A DNA stretch of 45,948 bases from Parasitella parasitica (lineage: Eukaryota > Mucoromycota > Mucoromycetes > Mucorales > Mucoraceae), in contig MU619289.1 in assembly GCA_025201805.1 (NCBI GenBank), positions 144,703 through 190,650 of the forward strand, given 5' to 3'. The notes beneath the pieces were generated by a model. The model searched no databases. It saw only the letters and a program-made list of their open reading frames with translations, and had not been told where the DNA came from. The position numbers and the translations under genes are program-made. Below, piece by piece: positions 12,501-23,370 of the stretch (its first letter is position 1; the number at the start of each line of letters is the position of its first letter).

Positions 12501-13781
12501 GCTCGTCGACAGCGGCAGGTTTGAGCTCACAGATGGCCTACACATTCAAAAGAAAAAAATGTCAATCATAACCATCCTATCCTCTATCCAGTAAGCAAAT
12601 TACACGAATTAATCCAGCAAACTTTTCAGTGTCCATGTCGGTTTCTTGGGCGTCAAAAAGAGCTTCAAACACATCAAATGCTGCTTTTGTGAGGAAAATG
12701 TTGTTGAATTTAGGAAGCTGCAGCAAAGTCTGGCATAAGGTCGAGAATTTCTGTAGAGAAAGGGGGCTGAGTATGCAAACGCCATCAGCATGATAATGCT
12801 CCAAAAAAAGAAAAAAGCCTTACATGAACTGGCCAGTAAGGGACAATGGTTTGGAGCAAAGCAAGCATTTGCTGGGCAGCGTGCTGGTCGGATTTGGAAG
12901 TTTCATGCAGAACTCTGAGGATAAACTCGGAGGTCATTTCAGCAGCAGGGTGGGTGGCAGTGGGAGGAGGAGGTCGAGATAAGACATTGCGTACAGCATC
13001 TTGAGCTCTCTTTCGGGCCTGTATTTATATCCATTCATGTCAATAATTCCTACGCATGTATCCATGACAACGGTTACCTTGGGAGACGCATTGGCGCTCA
13101 AAATGAGCAATTGCTGGAATGCTTTCTTGGTGACAGGCATGGTCCAATTAAGAGCGTCTTGAGCAGCCAAAAGCTCTTGGAGGCAGCCGATTATGGAGCG
13201 CACAATCGGTTGCTCATCCTTGTGTTGCTCAAATATGGTTTCCATAATGGCAATGATATCAGCAAATTTTGATCGAAGCACCGAATGAGGAAGGCTGTCA
13301 GTAAAAAAAAAAAAAAAAGAGCGGGTTAATCAGTCTTCACTTTGAGAAATGTAGATCTATATTGCCATACAATGGAAACACTTCGTCCAACAGATAAATC
13401 AAAGCACCTGTTAATTCAGCAGATCCTTGAGATGATTGCAAAGTGGTGATCTATTTGTTCCGTTTGATGGCATTAGCTGTCAAGGATCCTAAAAATAGCT
13501 GTGATTTACTTGCCATAGCACCAAAATAAGCAGTGGGTGAAAGTCCCTCTCCCTGTTCACAAATAGTCTAAACGTTGTTCAGTCAGAAATAGTTCACATG
13601 TCATGCGAAAATAAGGTACCTCTTCAATAGCAATCAATGTTTGACCATACTACAAGGGAAAATTTGACATGTGTGCATTGAGTTGGTCTGCAAACGCTGT
13701 ACAATTCAAGTATCTTACCAGTTTCTGGTTTGCCAGCTTTGAATTGGCTTGTTTTCTGATTCTATCCAACTTGGCCTCCAT
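9545..13781 (-). CDS. RRP12: Ribosomal RNA-processing protein RRP12
   Basis: A large HEAT-repeat ribosome-biogenesis factor (NUC173 family) that helps 90S/pre-40S maturation and subunit export. The start is MEAKLDRIRKQANSKLANQK, as in family members. I join ten exons: 13719-13781, then a short exon ending IAIEE, 13514-13567, and so on. The main exon runs from about 12396 to the splice site near 9735. The last exon encodes RAGGDVKRKG, then a DPFSYVPLNKVIKKKGRR segment and a final FTGRVKK. The C-terminal third is acidic/basic, with KKAKKPVKKFERIGKEFRSK just before the last intron. Intron 3 (13451-13513) needs a GC donor to keep the frame. The neighbour APC5 converges at the 3' end, and the Iec1-like gene diverges from the 5' end. 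Confidence 0.9.
13451..13513 (-). other. RRP12: GC-AG intron in RRP12
   Basis: The 63-nt intron begins GCAAGT and ends AATAG. Joining ...AYFGAM to ITTLQSSQGSAELTG restores an open frame (phase 0). The nearest GT alternative, four bases inside, gives an early stop. GCAAGT is the usual donor of GC-AG introns. Confidence 0.75.
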
Positions 13782-14082
13782 AATGTCGAGAAGGATGAAA
13801 TGTGGTTGTAATGAAATGTCTTTTTGATCGAAGAGAGGAAATGAAGAAAATTTTCAATACCCGGACTGTTTGTGACTTTATGGGATCAAGATTCCCTCTA
13901 TCAGAAGGAGAAAGAGGTGTAACAAAGCAACAAGCAAGAGCAGCAGCGCCCTACGCCAGCATCAGCACCAGCATCAACAATAGCAGCAGCAGGAGGACCC
14001 TTTTTTTCGCTTTTTTTTTCTCTCTCTCTTTCTGTTTCTCTTTCTGATTTCCTTTTTTTTTTAAAAAGAAAAAAAAAGACTG
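13782..14082. promoter_or_regulatory. Divergent promoter region RRP12 / zinc-finger gene
   Basis: 301 bp separate the two ATGs. It contains CAGCAG-type repeats near 13930-13992 and a long pyrimidine tract (about 14000-14065). No clear TATA box is visible for either gene. Confidence 0.4.
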
Positions 14083-15100
14083 ATGGCAGGACATTTACAT
14101 TTCAAATCCGTGTCGTTGCCTTCACAAACAGCACCATTTCCGCCTATTCCTAACAATTACGAAGCAGACGAAAGATCGAATCAAAACATGTACAATACGC
14201 AACTAGTTTGCCAATGGAACCATTGTCTCAAATTGTTTGCCAATCATGCTACGCTCGCAGAACATCTATCCGAAGACCACATTGGATGGAAAAAGGGAGG
14301 GTACTCTTGCGACTGGGACAACTGCTCTCGGCAAGGAGCTAAATGTCACAACAGATTCGCCCTCATGATGCATTTGAGGATACATACAGGAGAGAAGCCA
14401 TTTGAATGCATGGCGCCTCATTGTGGACAGACGTAATGCATAAAGTCTCTTTATTTCGATACACGAAATACTAACTCCAATTAGCTTTGGTAGAATGGAT
14501 GCGCTGACAAGGCACAAAAAAGCAGAGCACGGAGAGGGCGTTGCAGAGAAACCGATCAAGCCAGCACAGACAGCCAACATCACACCACTTTTCCATCCTC
14601 CTACTGCCGCTTCTACTGCCGTGTCCAACAACCCAACGGCGACTAGCAAGCATAAAAGACCCACTACTAATCCAAACAACAAGCGAGCGGCAACGCCGTC
14701 CTTAGACACATTATCCAAAAAGAGATTGAATACGTTTGACGATTGGCATCCAAAGGACGGGGGATTCCAAGACTACAGCAGCAGCAAGGTACCCGAACAA
14801 ACATCCAAAAAGGACCTGGTCCGAGGAACAGCATACAGCCAATATCGACTTGCCAAAGCACAACTTTCCTACATCTTACGAGAGAACGAAATGCTGCAAG
14901 AAGAGTATGAAACAATACAAAAGAAGCTGAAAAGATTGAAGACAGAAAGACGAGTTTTATTAGACGCACTCATGGTAAGAGAATTAGGGCAACAGAAGGG
15001 TCATGACGAAGGAGAGGAAGACGAAGAGGAAGACGGAGAGGAGGAACAAGAGAAAGAGGATATACAAGACGATCCGTTACCCAACATCCAATTAGCATAA
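14083..15100 (+). CDS. C2H2 zinc-finger protein, INO80-associated Iec1-like
   Basis: Two exons (14083-14432 and 14485-15100; 52-nt intron with CTAAC branch site) give 321 residues. Three C2H2 fingers occupy about residues 43-140. The first is CQWNHC...HLSEDH, the second CDWDNC...HLRIH with the linker TGEKPFEC, and the third CMAPHC...RHKKAEH. A low-complexity Ala/Thr/Asn linker follows, then a coiled coil (about 245-290: LRENEMLQEEYETIQKKLKR) and an acidic tail (EGEEDEEEDGEEEQEKED). This order, with large fingers led by CxW and ending in a leucine-rich coil, is like fission-yeast Iec1, the YY1-type subunit of the INO80 remodeller. A general GLI/ZIC-type DNA-binding protein is the alternative. 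Confidence 0.6.
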
Positions 15101-15130
15101 GTTTTTCCTTCTTACAAAATGTGTATACGA

Positions 15131-15136
15131 AATAAA
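15131..15136 (+). terminator. Poly(A) signal AATAAA
   Basis: AATAAA 30 bp after the stop of the zinc-finger gene and 31 bp before the convergent PPxY gene's stop, so the two 3' ends are likely interleaved. Confidence 0.5.
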
Positions 15137-15167
15137 TATCTTGGCAAAAGGGAATATTCATAGCAGC

Positions 15168-15601
15168 TCAAGGGGGATTGGTATTGTTGTTATTGGCAGA
15201 AGACTGGATCCTTATGTCTTTGCTGGAATCCTGGTAAGATGGTGGTGGTGGTTGTTCTTCGTGAGGGTCGAATGTGGGAGGAGGAGGCTGAATTCCGTTT
15301 GTTTGAATGGGTGTGTATGCCGTATTGCTATTATTATTGCTCGCAGCATTGCTGGTTGGCATATGAATTCGCACGTCTTGTCCTGTGTGCCGTATGAACG
15401 TAGTGGTAGTGTGTAGCTGGTTATTTCGATCTATTTTAAATATCGACAGCAACAATAAGCATTTATTTACGTTCAACAGCCCCATTTGTTATTACCGTCT
15501 GCACGAGCTGCAAGTCGACGTCTTCTTATTGCCAAAAAGAAAGCAATCAGTAGCAAGATAACACACAGTAGCCATAAGGCATTAAACCCTACAGTGGCCA
15601 T
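15168..15601 (-). CDS. Single-pass membrane protein with PPxY motif (122 aa)
   Basis: Two exons (15496-15601 and 15168-15430; the 65-nt intron starts GTAATA and ends TAG) give 122 residues. The N-terminus MATVGFNALW leads into one hydrophobic segment (about residues 8-24, WLLCVILLLIAFFLAI), immediately followed by RRRR. That predicts a short extracytosolic end and a cytosolic C-terminal domain. The cytosolic part is Asn/Thr/Pro-rich and carries PPPPTF and PPPPSY. The latter is a PPxY motif, the binding site for WW domains of Rsp5/Nedd4-type ubiquitin ligases. This architecture is typical of membrane adaptors that recruit such ligases for cargo sorting. No other domain is visible, so the adaptor role is inference. 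It converges with the zinc-finger gene (67 bp between stops). Confidence 0.75.
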
Positions 15602-15881
15602 CTTTTTTTTTTATTAATGTCTGCAGAGATCGAAAGGAGAAGGGGGAAATAATAAATAGTTTCAAGGAAATTATATATATTGTGGAAAAAGAGAAATGTA
15701 AAAAAAAAAGCCTGAGAGCTAGTTTATTTTGCAGTTGCAATGCACACATTACTTTTGTTGCAAAAACTTGGCCAAATTCCCCTCGCTACCCGAGAACAAA
15801 AAATGCCGGTGGTATCGGGTCTGATATTAGAGTGCACAGCCATAAGACCTTCAAAAATGTGTAAATACAAAGACAAAAAAA

Positions 15882-15902
15882 ACACACACACACACACACA
15901 CA
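15882..15902. repeat. (CA)n microsatellite
   Basis: About ten CA units preceded by an A run, in the 536-bp divergent region between the PPxY gene and TRM10. Confidence 0.85.
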
Positions 15903-16137
15903 ATAGACTACTATGAGCTATAAATAGTGGATATTCATCTAGAAACTCAAATGTTTATCACAAATTGATCCAGATAAAAGCCTTTGCCCTTTGCTTTCGT
16001 CGTGTGCAGCCTGGAAATGTCAAACCATTCCGCCACACAAAAGAAAAAAAAAAGTGCGTCCCCGGGATGTGTAACATGTTTTGAGCTGAAAGGTTTCATA
16101 AAAATATTTTCTTCTTATTGCCAACACTTGCCCAAGC

Positions 16138-17139
16138 ATGTCAGCAGAACGTCCAGATGCACCTGTAGCAGCCGATCCAAACTCTCCACCAACAGAGCCG
16201 AAAGGAAATATCCGTACTTACCAAGGAAAGCAATACGACATCACTGATCCCAAATTCCAAGGCCTCAGTAAAAATGCCATCAAAAAGATTTTAAGGGACG
16301 AGATTTGGGAAGAGACAAAGCCAGAACGCACCAGAGGCAAGAGGGAAAAGTTCAAGAGAAAGAGAAAGGAGAGGCTTCGGCTTGAGAGGGACGGTGCTGT
16401 TGAGCCTTTGCCTAAAAAGCCCAAAGCAAAACACATGACAGTAGGCAAAGTAGGTGTCATTCTGGATTGTTCGTTTTCAAGCTATATGAACGATAAAGAG
16501 ATCAGCTCCATGCGCCAGCAAATTGTGCGCTGTTACAGTGCCAATGTGCGCGCTGAAAAAGAATCCATGCAGATGGCACTAACTTCTTTGGATGAGCCGT
16601 TAAAAACGCAGCTGGATACCAAGGCGCCTTCCTGGGAGAATTGGAAGAATTTTCAAGTGACCTCTGAGCCTTACCTGAACCAGTTCAACAAGGACGACTT
16701 GATTTATCTTTCAGCGGATTCGGACAACATTACTCATGAGCTGGAAGAAGGCAAAACATACATTATTGGTGGCATAGTGGATAAGAATAGATACAAGGTA
16801 GGTGTTCAGCGTAAACAAACTCGGACTTGAAGCGATTAACGCTTTAAATAGAATTTGTGTAAAGACAAAGCTGCAAGCCAAGGCATCAAAACGGCTCAAT
16901 TGCCCATCAGTGATTATATCCACCTAGCTTCTAGAAAAGTACTGACCGTTAATCAAGTCGTTGAAATCATGGTGAAATGGCTTGATTGCCGCGATTGGGA
17001 AAAGGCGTTTATGGAGGTTATTCCAGAACGAAAGCTTAAAGACAGCACATTAATCAATCAACAGGGCGATAACAGCGACGACGAGGATGAGGATGATGAA
17101 CAACAAGAATCTTGTGATCAAGAGAGCCTCCAATCGTAA
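16138..17139 (+). CDS. TRM10: tRNA (guanine-9-N1)-methyltransferase TRM10
   Basis: Methylates N1 of G9 in tRNA using SAM. Two exons (16138-16797 and 16852-17139) give 315 residues. The N-terminal 100 residues are Lys/Arg-rich (tRNA binding). The SPOUT domain starts at about residue 105 with VGVILDCSFSSYMNDKEI and continues with the Q/IxRCYSANVRA block. The knot-forming C-terminal block is YIIGGIVDKNRYKNLC, then GIKTAQLPISDYI, VLTVNQVVEIMVKW and WEKAFMEVIPERK, in the usual order for the family. It ends with an acidic tail (SDDEDEDDEQQE), which is common in fungal homologues. It lies tail-to-tail with the Med28-like gene, 37 bp between stops. Confidence 0.93.
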
Positions 17140-17170
17140 AATGTACAAGCTTTTATATTGTATTTGTATA

Positions 17171-17176
17171 AATAAA
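17171..17176 (+). terminator. TRM10: TRM10 poly(A) signal AATAAA abutting the opposite stop codon
   Basis: AATAAA ends one base before the stop codon of the convergent Med28-like gene (17177-17179). Cleavage 10-30 nt downstream would put the end of the TRM10 mRNA inside that gene's coding region. Confidence 0.5.
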
Positions 17177-17815
17177 CTAGACTTCTTCAAACTCTACATC
17201 TTCGTCTTCGTCATTATCGTCCGCAGTATTGTCTCTGCCCGTAGTTTCGAGGTCTGTTGTAGTCTCTGGCACTACTATATCCGAGTCAAAATCAGTGCCA
17301 TCTGTTCGCAGCGACACTGCCTTTTTGCTATTTTCTTTCAAGACGGGCACTTCTTTTTCCCAACCCTCTATTTTCGTCACGTATTTAGCAATTGTACTCT
17401 TTTTGATGTCAATATCTCGTTTAAGCAGTCTGTTGCTCTGTCGAATAGCTCGTTTGTTAAGCACGCTCTCTCTTGCATGTCATATTCGATGCATACCTCT
17501 ATCACAGATAATTCCTTGCTTCCCAAAGCTCTTAGACGTATATCTCGAAGTTGGTTCTCTATTTCAAGAAACGAGCTTTTCAAGACGACTAATTGGGCAT
17601 CCAGGCCGCCTACGTCCAAGTAAGATTTTGTGCGTGCAATAAACATTTGAGTACGATTCTTTTTTTTTTTTACCATTTGTGTCTCCCTCTTCTTCTTCTT
17701 TTTGCTGTGGATCAGCGAGGATGCTTTCCAAACAGGCGTCAAAGCTCTTTGATAATGCGTCTGTTAAGTCAGTCAAACTCATTTGCCAGTTGTCTGGTAT
17801 GGAAAGAGAGGCCAT
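17177..17815 (-). CDS. Putative Mediator subunit Med28-like protein (171 aa)
   Basis: Three exons (17674-17815, 17497-17609, 17177-17437), joined in phase, give 171 residues. They start MASLSIPDNWQMSLTDLTDA and end in an acidic tail (DDNDEDEDVEFEEV). The first intron begins GTAAAA and holds a 12-A run; the second begins GTATGC. The centre is a long helix: QLVVLKSSFLEIENQLRDIR, then SNRLLKRDIDIKKSTIAKYV and TKIEGWEKEV. That last part resembles the Med28 pattern of a Leu/Lys helix ending in a HxxKLxxWxx-like motif, and the N-terminal ALSKSFDACLESIL resembles its first helix. Med28 is a head-module Mediator subunit. Another small coiled-coil nuclear protein is possible. It shares a 142-bp divergent promoter with EBP2. 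Confidence 0.5.
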
Positions 17816-17957
17816 GGTGAATAAGGTACACACCAGTAGTAGTGGCTTTGGTGGATGTTGGAGGCTTCGTGACAATGTTTTCTTCCTGCTTTTTCTTTTC
17901 CTGTGCAAAGTTTCATTCGTTTTTTTATTTTTTCTTTTTACTGCTTATTCGTAAATA
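17816..17957. promoter_or_regulatory. Divergent promoter, Med28-like / EBP2
   Basis: Only 142 bp separate the two start codons, so both genes must share regulatory DNA. The EBP2-proximal half is very T-rich on the plus strand. No TATA box is apparent. Confidence 0.45.
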
Positions 17958-19064
17958 ATGTCTCGCAAACTTGATAGACTTGCCAAGAAGGCAAGCAAGA
18001 AAAACAACACTCCTGCTGCCAAAAAAGCTGACATTGTCAATGGAAGCTCTCCTGAAGAAATCCCTGAAGCTGTAGCCATTGAAGAAGAAGAGGATGAAGA
18101 TGAGAATGAAGAGGAGGAGGAGGAGAATGATGTTGATGACGAAGATGAAAATGAAGATGAAGACAATGACGAAGAAGACTCCCTTAGTGAAGATGAAGAG
18201 AATGCGCAAGTGAAAAAACAAACTCGCACTCACAGACCCAAGATCAACGATGAGGTAGAAAGGATATTTCTATATTGCATACATGAATATTGACAGCTCC
18301 ATTTCAGGCTGCCATGATCCGTATCACAGAAGCTTTCAAATTAGAAAATTTACCTTGGATTGAAACCATGACAATCACCTCCACAAAGCCTGTTGAGGTT
18401 GAGGATGTGGAAAATGACATGCAGCGTGAATTGGCATTTTATCAACAAGCCCTTGAAGCTGCTAAACTTGGCAGAGAACTTGTGAAAAAAGCTGGTGCCG
18501 AATTTTCTAGGCCTGAAGATTACTTTGCTGAAATGTTAAAGAGTGATGAGCATATGGCCAAGATTCGTCAAAAGTTATTGGACGAAAGTGCATCTATCAA
18601 GGCTTCAGAAGATGCTAAGCGTCAACGCCAGTTAAAGAAGTTTGGTAAGAAGGTTCAAGTGGAGAAACAATTAGAAAGACAAAAGCAAAAATCAGATATG
18701 CTTGACAAGATCAAGTTACTCAAGAGAAGTAAGTTTTTAGTAATTAGTTTTCTGTCTCTTTGTTTTTTTAAAATTAATTTTCACGACAGAGAGAAAGGAT
18801 GGCGAAGATTTAACATTAAATGATGATTTCGATATTGCTTTGGAAAAAGCCGATACCAAGCGTTCAAAGACTGATAAAAAGAGCACACCTGTCAAGAGTC
18901 AAAAGAGAGTTAATAAGGATCTTCGATACGGTTCTGGTGGAAAGCGGGGCCGCTTTGCTAAATCAAATACTTCAGAATCATCATCTGGTTTAGGCGGTTA
19001 CAACAAGATGAAGGGAAAGCCCATTTACAAGGGAAAAGGACAAGCGCTTCCAAAAAAGAAATAA
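17958..19064 (+). CDS. EBP2: rRNA-processing protein EBP2
   Basis: A nucleolar factor needed for pre-rRNA processing and 60S subunit assembly. Three exons (17958-18254, 18308-18728, 18790-19064) give 330 residues. The N-terminus is basic and then strongly acidic (about residues 36-78, Glu/Asp-rich). The conserved EBP2 core follows: LPWIETMTITSTKPVEVEDV, ENDMQRELAFYQQALEAAKL, then FSRPEDYFAEMLKSDEHMAK and IRQKLLDE. A Lys/Arg-rich helix leads to the typical basic C-terminus with DLRYGSGGKRGRFAKSNT and Gly/Lys repeats. The length is somewhat shorter than yeast EBP2. No oddities. Confidence 0.95.
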
Positions 19065-22000
19065 ATTTGTGCATGTAAATTATTCTACTTGCTTGTGTGT
19101 TTTTCTAATCCATATCAAAATCAGTTACAGTATATACAATAATAGGATACTGAGCGTTTTTAATGCGAAATGCAGTGTAAACCTAAGAAAATAGTGCGAG
19201 TCGGAATTTGCATTTTATGAATCGTTTTTTCTGGACAAACACGAATATAAATCAAAAATGACAAATATCTCGAAAAAGTGCATAGCAAATCGCTTTAGTG
19301 TGCTGATTGGTTTATATAACTTATTAAATTTTGTATTGAATGATATACGTTCCGAGTAAACTTTTTATACAAAATCAATAGCAAATTGCAGATAAAATTG
19401 AAGACCTTTGAGTTATTTTCTGTGTTTTTTCAAAGTAACTCCATAAATAAACCAGCTCATAAGATACATCACAATTCAAGCTATTGATTGAGCTTTTGCT
19501 GAGGGTTCAGTTTACATTTTTCGTGAAGTTTTTGCGAATCCGAAACAGACAGCCTTACAGTGGCTCATGAAAACTGGAGGCGAAACCAACGATCCATTTT
19601 TTCTGTTATCTTTCCTAGCCATTTCTCTATGAAAAAACGCCATTTTTTTTTGAAGCGAAAAGCCGTTATAACAGCTAGAATTTTGCGCCTATGCTATAAA
19701 GGCAAAAAAAAATAAGTGCTAGTACAGTTTTTGCACTATAAATCGCAATATTTTAGTGAAAAAGTGAAAAATTTATGCGAAAAAAAAAAAACCAGTGATA
19801 CTCAAGTATGTGAATAAACATGAAAAAACAGAAAGACTGGTTGTAAAATGAGTATTGTGGCATAATTATTTGATGAGCTATTCCATAGCAAAGATTCAAT
19901 TCTTTGGCGGGGAAGCTAGAGACAGCATTTTGACACTGACCTTGGTTTAACACAGGTGGCAAAAGTTAACAAGATTGCGTCCTGCAAGTTTTCTGATTTG
20001 GGAAAGAATGATTCTAGATTAGCTTTATCACCCATAGATATGACCACCCCTTTATGTGATTCAATAAAAATGACGAAACATGAATATACATTGGAGCTCC
20101 TTGCCCACCCGGCTTGTATTTGTAAAAAGGGGATTCCCTTTATTGGAATCAATTTGACCTACAAAGTTAGATGGGGAAGATCGCTTAAGGAGTTCGTCAA
20201 ATGCTTTAATAAATTTGTAACCAAGTCTTTGTTGCGACCCTTTTTTTTCTAGATTGAGCATAAAGAAAAATCGCAACAGAGCGCTCTGATTCATAGAAAA
20301 AGCAATGTTATAATTTTGGTTTGTTTACATTGCTATAGGAGCTTTTTCTTGCCATTATACTTGCTGGTTTTCTGAATACATACAGTATCACACATCTTGT
20401 GGCTCTGCTTTGTACTATATACGTGTGCATGATAACAAATATATACTTTTCGTTATCAGGAATCCTTTATAAGATGCTGGCATTCATGTGCATTGCATCT
20501 TTATATATATATATATATTGTAGTTATTCTTGGGGATATCCTCATTACATACGCAATTATACATGACTATTTATACTGAAATTGATCTCATATATAATGT
20601 GCAATACATGTATAATTACCGGATTGGGCATTTATGTAGTGATCCATAAATTCAGTCGATTCTGAATGTATTTCTTTTTACGAATGACTGAAGCATAGTG
20701 TGCATGCACTAGATGGTCATGATTAGAATATACCCGAGCAGCAACGTATCGTACAGACTTGGATTAACCAGAAAATGATGCCATCCCGTTGTTTTCTACA
20801 ATATATCCCCAGTTATTTCAGCTGTAAGGCGGCCCCGTGTATCATTCAATCAGAAGGCGTCTTTTTTTTTTTTTTTTTCATAAATGTAATTTACCAAATT
20901 TATTGATTCAATTAGATTACTTGAGCTTATATCCTTGTTCTTGTTCTTAAAAAACAAAAAAAATAGAAAGAGGAAGGTCTACAATTTGACATTATTCCAT
21001 TCAGAATATTATGGCCGCGTCTGTTTTGTTGTCATCATAAATGGTTAAGTGTGCATAAATCGAAACAAACTTACATGAAAGCATTCAAGTAAATAAATTG
21101 GTACATGTTGAGTAGTACAAAATAAGCCAAGCATGCAAATGTGGTATTCATGCCAGCTCAGTTAGGATAAAAAGACATTATCCCTATGAGATGCTACACT
21201 GTATACTCCACGACGTTTAATTTTAGTGTTTATGGATAAATTGCAAATAATGTTACTCTAACATTGATTTATTGAAAAATGCTAGATATATATAAAGCAT
21301 CAAATGTCTTGATCCAACCTGCGCAATCGTTTGATTGACCATGACTAGAGCTTTTATAAATAATAATAAAAACCCGCCCGCTATAGCTCAATACTTTACC
21401 AACAGTTTTCTTCAGCATCAATCGGTACCAGTTTGTTTCGTTCTGTCATAAGTTGAAAATGTCACATATATTCCACTCGATTGGACACATCTTGCTTCCA
21501 TTTGTGTCACTGTTGCAAGATTGATATAGTCATAATTTTCCCGCAATCCATTTGTATGGAATTGTGTTGTAGCCTAGTTCATCGACTGCGCTTCGTTTTG
21601 ACGTCCGCATCTTGGTCAGAGAACCAATAATCAACAAATAGCAGTGATTTTGTGTGTAATATCGCACACTCAGGGCTGGAGGTATCGTAACATTGTGGAT
21701 TTTGCAACGATGCTTTTGTCAACCTTAGGGTAGCCGTGGAATCTAGTAAGAATACTTGACGACTGGGGGAGCGTGAGTAGTGTCGTTGAGATCCACTGCA
21801 ATCAATCTAAAAAATTGAAAAAAGATAAATCTCGCACATGTTGTTTGCTGGCTTCCTTTACCGCTTGCAATTTTTGGCCAAGGCCTTGAGCTGGATTTTT
21901 GAAGTGGGCTCTACAATATACCAAAGACAATAATGAGTCATTTGAGTGAGGTAATTCCAAGTAGAGAGCTTACGCAGCACATTAATAAAAGGGGATGGCA

Positions 22001-22082
22001 GAAAAACGAGAATATAAAGAAATTACATGCAAACAAATATAGGGGGAATAATAAACTAGTAATTTTTATTTAAAAATAAAAT
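19065..22082. other. 3 kb intergenic region
   Basis: No intact gene found. It is AT-rich with A runs (19.6-19.8 kb), a TA tract near 20502-20518 and a T run near 20862-20878. A 99-codon open frame at 19956-20252 has protein-like stretches but no recognised family. A possible small spliced minus-strand gene at 21743-21982 is listed separately. I see no tRNA or snRNA signature. Confidence 0.5.
21743..21982 (-). other. Possible small spliced gene or relic
   Basis: On the minus strand an ATG at 21982 is followed by GTAAGC and then by two exon-like blocks (21862-21910 and from 21806 down) bounded by good GT and AG sites. The frames give peptides such as AHFKNPAQGLGQKLQA and IAVDLNDTTHAPPVVKYSY (stop at 21743-21745). 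These look protein-like but cannot all be joined in one frame with GT-AG sites: the second peptide is out of phase with the first. It could be a non-coding spliced RNA, a gene with an unseen splice, or a decayed copy. Confidence 0.2.
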
Positions 22083-22817
<735 letters not shown>

Positions 22818-22897
22818 TTACTTGTTTGTAATTGTTTTTTTAAAAGAAAAAATGAAAAGAAAAAGGCTGTAGTTGCAAACAAAAGAAAAACCACTGC

Positions 22898-22905
22898 TAT
22901 TTATA
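22898..22905 (-). promoter_or_regulatory. TATA box of the ubiquitin-AN1 gene
   Basis: Minus-strand TATAAATA, 87-94 bp upstream of the ATG at 22811. The sequence between is A/T-rich and free of ATG on the sense strand apart from short frames. Confidence 0.5.
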
Positions 22906-23370
22906 CAAAAACTGCATAGGGAAAATAGATGATGTATTCACCCTGTTGCAGAAACCAATCAATTTGCTCATTCTCGAAACATTCCCTAATAGGATCACAT
23001 TGGAACTGACCAGAACGTATTATTTTTAGTCCAGTGGTGCGTATCCCGCAATCATCCTCAACTTTCTAATCTTAGAAAAGCTCGATTTGACATATATAGT
23101 AAAATGTCATTCATGTCCATGACAAATGAGATTGGCTTATTCTTCCAATTATTAATATATATTAGGCATTTGATTGTTTTCGTGTGCTGGTAGGGTGTGC
23201 TGCAGCTTAGCAGTTTTTTCTCTTTTTCGATAACACTGATACCAATTATCACGATGATATCAATATTCATTGTATTCATTGCATTTTGTTTTCTAAACGA
23301 AGCTTAAAATTGTTTGAGTCAGAAAAAATGGAAAAACAGAAGGAATCCAAGTCTTTTATTGTTTCATAGT

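Noticed and set aside
17660-17671. Frameshift at the 12-T/A run in the Med28-like gene
   Set aside because: A GT-AG intron starting at 17673 contains the run and keeps the frame, so no sequencing error or pseudogene is needed.
22971-22984. Heat-shock element upstream of the ubiquitin-AN1 gene (TTCTCGAAACATTC)
   Set aside because: The third unit is off by one base from the TTCnnGAAnnTTC pattern, so the match is too weak to claim.
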